Assembly: GCA_023258825.1 (NCBI GenBank)
Contig: JALQWE010000084.1
Coordinates: forward strand, 1-10,614
Origin: Planctomycetaceae bacterium
Lineage (GTDB): Bacteria > Planctomycetota > Planctomycetia > Planctomycetales > Planctomycetaceae
Length of the DNA: 10,614 bases
Reading direction: 5' to 3'
A program made the position numbers and the translations under genes. Each line of letters begins with the position of its first letter. Within the stretch, counting starts at the first letter, position 1. Positions 1-6,218 of the stretch are shown here, in pieces. The notes under the pieces were generated by a model, which saw only the letters and a program-made list of their open reading frames with translations, ran no database searches and was not told the origin of the DNA.

Positions 1-254
1 GATGCAAGCACCAGCACAATATCAATATCATCGGGTTCCTCCACGCAGCCCATGACAAAGCTGCCATCGACGATCAGGGAACCGCGGATTTGTGCACTCC
101 GAAGTTCTGTGACATACTCTTTCAGCTTTGCGAACAACGTGACGCGTCGCGTAGACCGCCGCGCCTGACCGAAAAGCAACTCAATAGTGTCCAGCGTAGT
201 GTCGTGCACGGAGACCGACAAGACACCTGATGGGTACAACTCAAGCGGCATCAT
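1..254 (-). CDS. DUF6932-like nucleotidyltransferase-fold protein, 3' part cut by window edge
   Basis: Reading the minus strand from an ATG at 254 gives 84 complete residues with no stop before the window ends, so the C-terminus is missing. Seen: an amphipathic basic helix (about residues 37-56), then GSF at 64-66 and a DxD pair (D76, D78) in the context PDDIDIV. GSx(9-13)DxD is the hallmark of the DNA polymerase beta-like nucleotidyltransferase superfamily. The layout, a helix followed by a DGSF strand, resembles short DUF6932 proteins, some of which lie in toxin-antitoxin or defence-like settings. The start is supported by AGGA about 7 bases upstream of the tandem ATGATG. The substrate cannot be told from the sequence. 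The family name is from memory and unverified; nucleotidyltransferase fold is fairly sure, exact family less so. Confidence 0.72.
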   Translation of the reverse strand, partial: MMPLELYPSGVLSVSVHDTTLDTIELLFGQARRSTRRVTLFAKLKEYVTELRSAQIRGSLIVDGSFVMGCVEEPDDIDIVLVLA

Positions 255-432
255 ATGGATTTCCTGCGGTTTCGAAACATGCAACGTCGATTGCTGTGAG
301 TCGGTTCAGGAAAGCGGGGCCGAAAACGGGGCCATCCATCCGGCAGTTGAACTGTCCCGGGTGGTGAAGTTTTGGGGCAGGCACCGAGCGCTCCGCAACT
401 TCTTTTGTGTCATTCGTGGCCGCAACAGCCAC
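241..432 (-). CDS. possible small hypothetical protein (63 aa) in the gap before the nucleotidyltransferase gene
   Basis: The gap between the CopZ-like gene and the nucleotidyltransferase gene (255-512) holds this open frame. It has a GTG start preceded by GGGAG with a 5-base spacer, and its stop lies 14 bases inside the next gene. The product is 63 residues, with no transmembrane helix, signal peptide or motif that I recognise. The good ribosome binding site and the overlap favour a coupled small gene, but the composition is not convincing. A second frame starting at the ATG in GGGGTGACATG also gives a short peptide, so at most one of the two is real. Otherwise the gap is plain leader sequence. 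Low confidence. Confidence 0.2.
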   Translation of the reverse strand: MAVAATNDTKEVAERSVPAPKLHHPGQFNCRMDGPVFGPAFLNRLTAIDVACFETAGNPYDAA

Positions 433-512
433 GTATGCTCCCAGTGTTGCATGTCACCCCCCTGGCGTAAATCCCGCTATCAGCAGCGATTCGGCTCTAC
501 GCGCAGATTGCC

Positions 513-956
513 TCACAATCCCCGAAGTTTCAGGTACACGCGCTGGACTTCTTTCGCACAGCATTCCCCGTTTAAGGCCAGGGCACGACAGGCGGCGTCG
601 GCTGTCTGCGATTGTTTGAGTAATTCACGAATCCGAACCGGCTGCCCCTCCCGGATGTCCTGCTCGATATCATCCAGCGTCAATCCGAAGCACGCACATA
701 TCGGGGCGGTCGCGCAATAAGGGTAAACCTCGGTCCGCAGGTCTTCCACGCACACGCTCTGGTCAAAGACGTCGAAGTAAACCACGTCACAACGGACGTT
801 TCCGCAACACCACGCGGAATCACCCAGTCGCCTGCGATGCTCAGGGAGGATGTGCAGGTCAAGGGGACCACGTCCGATTTCGGTTGCCAGATTGCCACAA
901 CGTGGACAGCGCACGCTGGCATCGCTGTCGGGTTCGCGTACGAAGGCTTTGTTCAT
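513..956 (-). CDS. CopZ N-terminal-domain-like [2Fe-2S]/zinc metallochaperone-type protein
   Basis: The 147-residue soluble protein is rich in cysteine. CPRCG (C17, C20) is followed by WCCGNVRC (C50, C51, C56), a VVYF strand at 58-61, a CAC pair (C87, C89) after PI, and CRALALNGECC near the end (C123, C132, C133). The order CPxCG, C...C-x-VVYF, CxC and NGxCC matches the family of the Archaeoglobus CopZ N-terminal domain, which binds one zinc and one [2Fe-2S] cluster and is thought to hand copper on. The C-terminal HMA copper-binding domain of full CopZ is absent, as in many bacterial homologues. The ATG at 956 has GGTGGA five bases upstream. The gene follows the M50/HlyD gene by 114 bases on the same strand, so cotranscription is plausible. 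Whether it serves copper, iron or a general cluster role is unknown. Confidence 0.72.
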   Translation of the reverse strand: MNKAFVREPDSDASVRCPRCGNLATEIGRGPLDLHILPEHRRRLGDSAWCCGNVRCDVVYFDVFDQSVCVEDLRTEVYPYCATAPICACFGLTLDDIEQDIREGQPVRIRELLKQSQTADAACRALALNGECCAKEVQRVYLKLRGL

Positions 957-1066
957 GCTGGTCCACCGGCCACATCAGAATCGGTTACCAACATTTCAGA
1001 AGCCGGTGACTGCAACCGTTCTGATCGCCAATCGAACACTATCACGCCCGTGTCGGCAACCTGCAT
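953..1066 (-). CDS. possible 37-aa small protein bridging the M50/HlyD and CopZ-like genes
   Basis: An ATG lies four bases after the TGA of the M50/HlyD gene. The frame runs 37 codons and stops with TGA overlapping the ATG of the CopZ-like gene (ATGA). It therefore fills almost the whole intergenic gap, a spacing typical of coupled genes. The product has no recognised motif; the start has no clear ribosome binding site, so it would rely on reinitiation after the upstream stop. An ATGA overlap alone is not rare by chance, so the call rests mainly on the neat fit. The same frame stays open upstream into the M50/HlyD gene, but a start inside that gene is unlikely. Confidence 0.3.
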   Translation of the reverse strand: MQVADTGVIVFDWRSERLQSPASEMLVTDSDVAGGPA

Positions 1067-1070
1067 AGCT

Positions 1071-3482
1071 TCACAGTCGAAATCGGAAGGTCTCATAGAA
1101 GTAGAGCTTTCCCCACTCGAACAAGGTCCTGTCCGAGACCATAAACCGGGCGTGTCCACGCATCCCCGGACGCATCAACACCGCGTCAGGCTGGCTAAGT
1201 GGATGATCGAAATGGAGTTCCGCAATGGCCCGATAGTACGTGCTGGCCAACTGCTCCTGTCCCCCCTGCCCCGGCTTTGTGGCCAGAGATCCGCCGAAGC
1301 GAGTCGTCAGGGACTCCGGAGCGACCACTTCGCCCTTGAGCGATACCTGAGTCACCTTTGTGAGCCATGTGGTATCCGGCAGGTGATCCAGCTTGATTTC
1401 GATATCCATCGTCTCCGGCAACTCCTCACGGTCTGTCTGATCAATATACAGAACGGCCTGCAGCTTTTCTGATGGGGCAATACTGACCACTTCCTGCCCG
1501 GGTTCCAGACTGCATCCAGCATTGCCGGGATCCAGCGGTGTGCCGTGCCATGTCGCCAGTTTCATCTCTTCCAGATTGTTACGCGGTTGCTCGGGGATTC
1601 TTTTTGCGGCGACCAGAGTCCCGCTGACGGGAGCCCGAATGACGCGCTGCACCCCCAGCTTGACCAGTTCCCGAATGACCTTCTGCAGTTCGATTGCTTC
1701 CGCCAGCGTATCACTGGCCGGGCCGATATCGCCACTGCTCATATAACTATCGTACTCGCCCGTCCGAAACACCAGCTCTGCGACGCGTTTTCGCAGATCA
1801 TCCTGGCGTCGCAAATCGTCAGGATTTTCCATGACAGCGATGACCTGCCCCTTTTCCACAGGCGATCCATTCGCTGGCAGACGAGCATAGTCTTCAGCCG
1901 TCGGCATGCCCTGAAGCAGTTGCAACTGCTGTGGGTCCACAATCAGTCGCCCGGACTGCCCTGGCTCGCTGATGGCAACCAGACTACTGCGGGCTTCCTG
2001 CTCAAACTTTGCCAGCGTCTGATACCACTCTGAATATTCCGACGGCAGAACCACGCGCCCCGCCAATGGAGCCGGGATTGCCACGACACCGCGAGGTTCC
2101 AGTACACAGGGCGCTTCGTGGTACCAGGGAATATGAACCGTCGCCACCATCCACAGAACGATTCCCAGCACAGACAGAGAAACGGCAATTTTCGGTTTAC
2201 TCATGGGTTCCATCCGCGGTGCTGACACAATCTGCCAGATACTTCGAAACAGGGCAAACAGGATCCCCGACATCGAAAATGTCAGGACGGTAACTCCGAT
2301 GCTCTGCAGGTCATAAGGTTTCAGAACGGTATACAGAAACAGGCTGATGGAAAACAATACCACCCAGCGATAACACCACGCAGCAATTGCATACGTGACA
2401 AACCAGACACGCCCCGTCTCGGGCATGAAAGGATCCGGACGCGATTCAATCCCCAGACAGTACCAGGAAAAGGCTTCTCGCAGCAGTTTTTCGGACTTCT
2501 GTCGGAGATTCGGAATCTCCAGAAAGTCACTCATCATATAATAGCCGTCAAACCTCATCAGCGGATTGGCATTGAAAATCACTGTCGTGATCGTGGTGAC
2601 AAAGAAGATGTTCAAAGCCAGATGGTGCAGCAGGCCGGGCTTGGTCAGCCACCACACGTAAATGGCCACCGCACTCAGAATCACCTCGATATACATTCCG
2701 GCAGCACCAATGATGATCCGATGCCACTTGTTCTTCATCATCCACGAATCGGTCACATCGCAGTACAGACAGGGACTGAAGACCAGCAGCATGACACCCA
2801 TCTCGTGACACTCGCCACCATAGTGCACACAGCTCAGTCCGTGACCAAACTCATGGATGACTTTGGCCAATCCCAGAGTGACCCACAGATAGATCAGATT
2901 GGGCCAGCCAAAAAAGCTCTGGAATTCCGGCAATCGACTGCGAAACTCATCAATATTGGCCCCCAGCACCAGCCAGGAAGAAACGACAAACAACAGACAC
3001 AGTGTCACAGTCGTCGGGTGAAACAACCAGCGACACATGGGAAGCATTGAACGCAGTGTTCGCTCCGGATCCCATCCGGGAAGCCGCAGCGACAGCAGAC
3101 TCATCAGCGTCTGACGAATTTTCTCTTTCCGCGTTTTCTGTCGTTCTCTGGCCACAGAGGCGCCCTGGCCGGGACGATTGCTGATCACCAAACCCTTTCG
3201 GTGCAGGTCTGTAATCAACTGCTGAATATCACTGAGCGTAATCTGGAGCGTCGGAAACTCTCGCTTTAATTCATCACGTACCGCTTCAAGGCTGCGAGCG
3301 CCATTCAGCAGTTCCAGAATCCGATACTGCTCCACCTGCAGTCGGTGATACTTCAGCGCCACGGGATCCTTCACAACCTGGTAACCGACACCAAGATAGT
3401 CGATCCTCGCGACAACCAGATCTGCACGCTTGCGCAGCGGTATCGGGCGCTGATTTGACGCAACCATGCTGCCTGTACTCAT
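1071..3482 (-). CDS. PqqD-like / M50 zinc metalloprotease / HlyD fusion protein (peptide or small-molecule export)
   Basis: The 803-residue protein has three parts. Residues about 25-105 resemble a PqqD-like domain (VVKDP near 36-40, an ILELLNG helix, a predicted winged-helix pattern). Residues about 150-450 are a multi-helix membrane block with HEFGH at 210-214 and NPLMRFDGYY at 306-315, supplying the HExxH zinc ligands and the later aspartate (D312) of site-2-protease-type M50 enzymes; the key residues are intact. Residues about 458-790 form an HlyD/membrane-fusion half with two lipoyl-like segments (about 461-553 and 613-670) around a short coiled coil, ending in a beta-barrel. The start is fixed by GGAG six bases upstream of the ATG. 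The adaptor gene lies 151 bases upstream on the same strand. Similar proteins are common in planctomycetes and are also known beside peptide-modification genes. The likely role is export of, or proteolysis coupled to, an unknown substrate. Confidence 0.9.
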   Translation of the reverse strand: MSTGSMVASNQRPIPLRKRADLVVARIDYLGVGYQVVKDPVALKYHRLQVEQYRILELLNGARSLEAVRDELKREFPTLQITLSDIQQLITDLHRKGLVISNRPGQGASVARERQKTRKEKIRQTLMSLLSLRLPGWDPERTLRSMLPMCRWLFHPTTVTLCLLFVVSSWLVLGANIDEFRSRLPEFQSFFGWPNLIYLWVTLGLAKVIHEFGHGLSCVHYGGECHEMGVMLLVFSPCLYCDVTDSWMMKNKWHRIIIGAAGMYIEVILSAVAIYVWWLTKPGLLHHLALNIFFVTTITTVIFNANPLMRFDGYYMMSDFLEIPNLRQKSEKLLREAFSWYCLGIESRPDPFMPETGRVWFVTYAIAAWCYRWVVLFSISLFLYTVLKPYDLQSIGVTVLTFSMSGILFALFRSIWQIVSAPRMEPMSKPKIAVSLSVLGIVLWMVATVHIPWYHEAPCVLEPRGVVAIPAPLAGRVVLPSEYSEWYQTLAKFEQEARSSLVAISEPGQSGRLIVDPQQLQLLQGMPTAEDYARLPANGSPVEKGQVIAVMENPDDLRRQDDLRKRVAELVFRTGEYDSYMSSGDIGPASDTLAEAIELQKVIRELVKLGVQRVIRAPVSGTLVAAKRIPEQPRNNLEEMKLATWHGTPLDPGNAGCSLEPGQEVVSIAPSEKLQAVLYIDQTDREELPETMDIEIKLDHLPDTTWLTKVTQVSLKGEVVAPESLTTRFGGSLATKPGQGGQEQLASTYYRAIAELHFDHPLSQPDAVLMRPGMRGHARFMVSDRTLFEWGKLYFYETFRFRL

Positions 3483-3538
3483 CGCTGCTCCACTCTCACT
3501 TTCAAAACCCGGAGGCTCTCAGCAGTACGTCCCGGCAT
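3479..3538 (-). CDS. possible 19-codon leader ORF overlapping the M50/HlyD start
   Basis: A short frame begins with ATG at 3538, has GGA seven bases upstream, and ends in a TGA that overlaps the ATG of the M50/HlyD gene (ATGA). The peptide is basic and has no recognised motif. It could serve translational coupling, or it could be chance: the downstream gene has its own good ribosome binding site inside this frame. The remaining gap up to the adaptor stop (3539-3633) holds only a small hairpin (3613-3625, five base pairs, AAA loop) without a directly following T-run. Confidence 0.15.
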   Translation of the reverse strand: MPGRTAESLRVLKVRVEQR

Positions 3539-3633
3539 TCGATTTCCGAAATCTTCAGCCACCCGTCTTCCACCTAACGGCGCACAAACCGGTCCAGTTA
3601 AAATCGGATCCCGGCGTTTTACGCCACAGTGGA

Positions 3634-4674
3634 CTAGTCACGAGGTCGGGACAGAACTGTCGCCGTTACCGGCATCCCCTGATGCAGCAGATATCGCCCG
3701 AATTTGTCCTGACGATTCGGCACAAACACGCTCAGCTTGATCATCGGTTCACCGGAAATATTGTCCTGAACCGGGTCGATAAAACGGATCTCGCCGATGA
3801 ACACGCTGTCATCCGTTTCGTCCGGCACCACGTCTGCCCCGGTAAATTCCTGCTGAGGTTCCTGTGCCGCCGGAGCTTCCACAGGCACATTCGAGTTCGA
3901 TTCTCCGGCAACCTCATCGAAGAGTCCACCGCCGCGGGCCGGGCGGGCCGTATTTGCTCGCGGTACTCCCGCTGCCTGAATCTTTCCAGGTCGAATCTCT
4001 ACCTTGTCCCCGACAAACAGCAGCTTGCGATCTTTGGCCGGAACCTTCACCTGAGCCCTCAGGGTCGACATGTCCGTCAATTCCAGTACCTGCTCCCCCG
4101 GTCGCACATTCTGGCCGGGGAATACTTTGACCAGAGTCACCTGGCCGTCAAACGGAGCACGCACCGTGTATTGTGCCAACTGGGCCTGCTTGATCTTCAG
4201 TTCCGCATCCTGAATCTGTTTGTCATCAATCGCCTTGCGAAGCGATGCCTCACCCTTTTTGACTTCCAATTCGACCTGTCGAATCTCGCTGGGGTTAAAT
4301 GCTCCGGGACGCCGCTGGTTCGTTTCCCGCTTCTGCTGCTGCTCAGCCATCGCCACATCCAGAGACACCTTAGCAAACTCAATCTCTGTCTGCAGATCCA
4401 GTTCAACCTGGGCCCGACGAACTTCCGCCTGAATCACCGCGTCATCCAGCCGAATCATCTCGTCGCCAGCCTTGACCATCACCCCCTCATCGGAAGGCGT
4501 CACACTGACAATCCGCCCGGCAACCTCCGTCGAAATCGGGACTCGCCGCACCACTTCCAGCAGGGCCGAATGCGTCTTCACTCGCACTTCGTCCTGACCA
4601 GAGACAATGCGACCGCCGCAAATCAGCAGGCATAGTCCTGTACCGAACGACACGAAACAGGAAAACCTGGCCAT
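3634..4674 (-). CDS. HlyD/RND-type periplasmic adaptor subunit (membrane fusion protein)
   Basis: The chosen start (346 aa) gives an N-terminal hydrophobic signal segment (about 5-20) and a likely cleavage near VSG at 24-26, so the mature protein is exported. AGGA sits eight bases before this ATG; a longer frame to 4809 adds 45 residues that would bury the signal and is rejected. Domains: first lipoyl half about 45-77 (STEVAGRIVSV), a long charged coiled-coil hairpin about 78-168, second lipoyl half 169-201 (VRAPFDGQV, GQNVRPGEQVLEL), then a beta-barrel. That barrel is interrupted by a Pro/Ala/Gly/Glu-rich stretch at about 232-290 that looks disordered. The C-terminal strand HQGMPVTATV fits the usual end of the family. 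These proteins bridge an inner-membrane transporter to an outer-membrane channel. Here the neighbouring M50/HlyD protein is the only visible partner; no RND or ABC pump is in the window. Confidence 0.9.
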   Translation of the reverse strand: MARFSCFVSFGTGLCLLICGGRIVSGQDEVRVKTHSALLEVVRRVPISTEVAGRIVSVTPSDEGVMVKAGDEMIRLDDAVIQAEVRRAQVELDLQTEIEFAKVSLDVAMAEQQQKRETNQRRPGAFNPSEIRQVELEVKKGEASLRKAIDDKQIQDAELKIKQAQLAQYTVRAPFDGQVTLVKVFPGQNVRPGEQVLELTDMSTLRAQVKVPAKDRKLLFVGDKVEIRPGKIQAAGVPRANTARPARGGGLFDEVAGESNSNVPVEAPAAQEPQQEFTGADVVPDETDDSVFIGEIRFIDPVQDNISGEPMIKLSVFVPNRQDKFGRYLLHQGMPVTATVLSRPRD

Positions 4675-4926
4675 ATACGAGTCCTTTACAGCAACACTGT
4701 TCAGATAGAATCCTGACTCAGCGCGCGTGCCATAACCTCTGAGAAAGAGAAATACGGCAAACGAAGCACGCCGGCTCTGACCGTCCCCACCGGGTGCGGG
4801 GATTTCCACGCATCAGAGTTCATCGCCTGTCGAAGTCATCATCAGGCACCCAGCCCGAGCTGCATCCGCCATGATGAGCACTCCGACGATCTCACAGAGT
4901 CTATCTAACAAAACTCGCGATTTGCC

Positions 4927-5028
4927 TCAATCCGGCGTTTTTGCACACCAGACACCCCAGATTTCCCAGACTACCAAAAACGCGATCAGGCCGATGCCGC
5001 CGGAAAGAACTTCGCCGGATTCCCTCAA
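4927..5028 (-). CDS. small single-helix membrane protein or peptide (33 aa, TTG start)
   Basis: This short frame begins 16 bases after the methyltransferase stop. The TTG start is preceded by AGGGAG with four bases between, and an in-frame TGA lies just upstream, so the start is well defined. Residues 1-9 are charged or small (MRESGEVLS), followed by Gly-Gly, then a hydrophobic tryptophan-rich stretch (about 12-27, GLIAFLVVWEIWGVW), then CAKTPD and a TGA. The composition is clearly protein-like: a one-pass membrane helix with a short polar tail. It could be a small membrane protein, or a precursor peptide with a Gly-Gly cleavage site. I do not recognise a family. The rest of the gap to the adaptor gene (4675-4926) shows no further convincing gene, only presumed leader and promoter sequence. 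Confidence 0.5.
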   Translation of the reverse strand: MRESGEVLSGGIGLIAFLVVWEIWGVWCAKTPD

Positions 5029-5044
5029 AACACTCCCTCAATAC

Positions 5045-5827
5045 TCAACGCCGACGCAGCACAAACACAACGTCCTCGGAGCGACCATTGATCACGTGCG
5101 GCCTTCGAATGTTGTACGCAAAATCATAGGTCTCAGCGATTTCCAGAGCCGGCACCTTCTCAAGCAACGACAGAAACTCAGCGTACTTGTAGGTTCGGTA
5201 TTCCATATGATCCACAATTCTCAGCCGACTGGTCGGAGTAAACACATCGACATGCAGGCCAAGATGCTCCAATCGCGTCTTCCGATCAATTCCTTTCGAC
5301 CACATGTACGAATTCACCACCAGATTGCCCCGGCGAGCTGACCAGCTTTCTTCCTGCATCGGCTTACATGCCGTCGGTTCCAGGTGAATCCCCAGAATGT
5401 AAAGCCCCCCCTTGCTCAATCCCTTTGCCATGCACTGCAGATGCCCCAACGCCTGCTCTTCCGTCGACAAGTGACGAAACGTGTTGATCATGTTGAACGC
5501 CGCGTCGAATTTCTTCCGCACACGGAAGTTCGACATGTCGCCGACCACAACGGTGGCGGGCAACTCATATTTGGCCAGACGGTCATTGCAATACTGGACC
5601 GCTTTCGGATTCAGATCGTTTCCTGAAACCGCAAAACCCGCTCGGCCCAGTTTGACCAGCAACCGCCCGGTCCCACAGGCCGGCTCAAACACCGAGGTCA
5701 CTTCACAACCCGCGTGCTTCTGAAAACAGGCTTTCAGAAACCGAAACTCTGACGCCACGTCCGAGCCGAACAGCAGATCGTAGTAAACCGGATAGTCATA
5801 GATGCTGGCTTCAACCTGAGTATTCAT
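5045..5827 (-). CDS. class I SAM-dependent methyltransferase
   Basis: The 260-residue soluble protein carries the Rossmann-type SAM fold. Motif I is VFEPACGTGRLL at about 46-57, the acidic ribose-binding residue is D71 in GNDLNP, motif II/III is VVVGDM at 93-98, and DAAFNMINTFRHL at about 108-120 is the post-motif strand with its helix. The N-terminus (YDYPVYYDLLF, about 10-20) resembles the substrate cap of small-molecule methyltransferases of the Methyltransf_11/25 kind. The length is normal for the family. The substrate cannot be told. The ATG overlaps by one base the stop of a possible small upstream ORF (TAATG), and its own ribosome binding site is weak (GGGAAA about 11 bases away), which would fit translational coupling. 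A 33-codon peptide gene follows after 16 bases. Confidence 0.92.
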   Translation of the reverse strand: MNTQVEASIYDYPVYYDLLFGSDVASEFRFLKACFQKHAGCEVTSVFEPACGTGRLLVKLGRAGFAVSGNDLNPKAVQYCNDRLAKYELPATVVVGDMSNFRVRKKFDAAFNMINTFRHLSTEEQALGHLQCMAKGLSKGGLYILGIHLEPTACKPMQEESWSARRGNLVVNSYMWSKGIDRKTRLEHLGLHVDVFTPTSRLRIVDHMEYRTYKYAEFLSLLEKVPALEIAETYDFAYNIRRPHVINGRSEDVVFVLRRR

Positions 5828-6033
5828 TACGCAAAATTTCCCATCAGGGAGTTCTGCATCCGACTGATTCTCCGGATGCTTCGGGTAAACTGGCCATGGC
5901 CCTGGAGAAACACGTCCCGAACACTCTCACTCATCATCCTCAGCACTTCACCGGCAGGATCAGAGTTCCGGACACTTCTCCACAGGCTGTTAGCGTACTT
6001 TTCCGCAATGAATCCTGCAGTACCAACGAACAC
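5827..6033 (-). CDS. possible small hypothetical protein (68 aa) coupled to the methyltransferase
   Basis: The GTG-initiated frame of 68 codons has its TAA overlapping the methyltransferase ATG by one base (TAATG). Its third-codon positions look moderately GC-rich, as in the neighbours. The product is basic, with no signal peptide, transmembrane helix or known motif. A GGGAAAAG stretch about 6-12 bases before the GTG could serve as a ribosome binding site. An internal Met-Met at 33-34 gives an alternative 36-residue product. Another frame (ATG at about 6110) is open across part of the same stretch and overlaps it, so the call is uncertain. The remaining gap to the DUF1080 gene (6034-6218) holds only the terminator-like hairpin. 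Confidence 0.33.
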   Translation of the reverse strand: MFVGTAGFIAEKYANSLWRSVRNSDPAGEVLRMMSESVRDVFLQGHGQFTRSIRRISRMQNSLMGNFA

Positions 6034-6182
6034 ACTCTTTTCCCGATTCCGGTTTCTGAAGCCCGATCCGTGGAACGCAGGTCCCGAATGCAGTCACCCT
6101 GCACCCCCATTCCTGTGACAGACCTGCCAGGGCAGAGATCTACCGACTCAACGCGGTCTCTTCATCCCACCCAGGCCCCCTG

Positions 6183-6206
6183 AAAACCTGCCGCCCACAA
6201 CGCGGC
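6183..6206 (-). terminator. weak rho-independent terminator-like hairpin after the DUF1080 gene
   Basis: Twelve bases after the lipoprotein stop, the minus strand reads GCCGC, a seven-base loop, GCGGC, then AGG and TTTT. The stem is only five GC-rich pairs and the T-run is four, so termination may be partial. Its place directly behind a gene supports the reading. Confidence 0.3.
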
Positions 6207-6218
6207 TGCACACACTCA

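Noticed and set aside
837..1472. A 211-codon plus-strand frame
   Set aside because: It crosses the antisense of both the CopZ-like and the M50/HlyD genes; no domain or ribosome binding site supports it.
3613..3625. Hairpin GGCGT-AAA-ACGCC after the adaptor gene
   Set aside because: The stem is five pairs, the T-run is eight bases further on, and the next gene on the same strand probably shares the transcript, so it is not called a terminator.
3466..4635. A 389-codon open frame on the plus strand
   Set aside because: It is the antisense of the periplasmic adaptor, whose domains are clear. The plus-strand product is rich in His, Arg and Leu and shows no domain.
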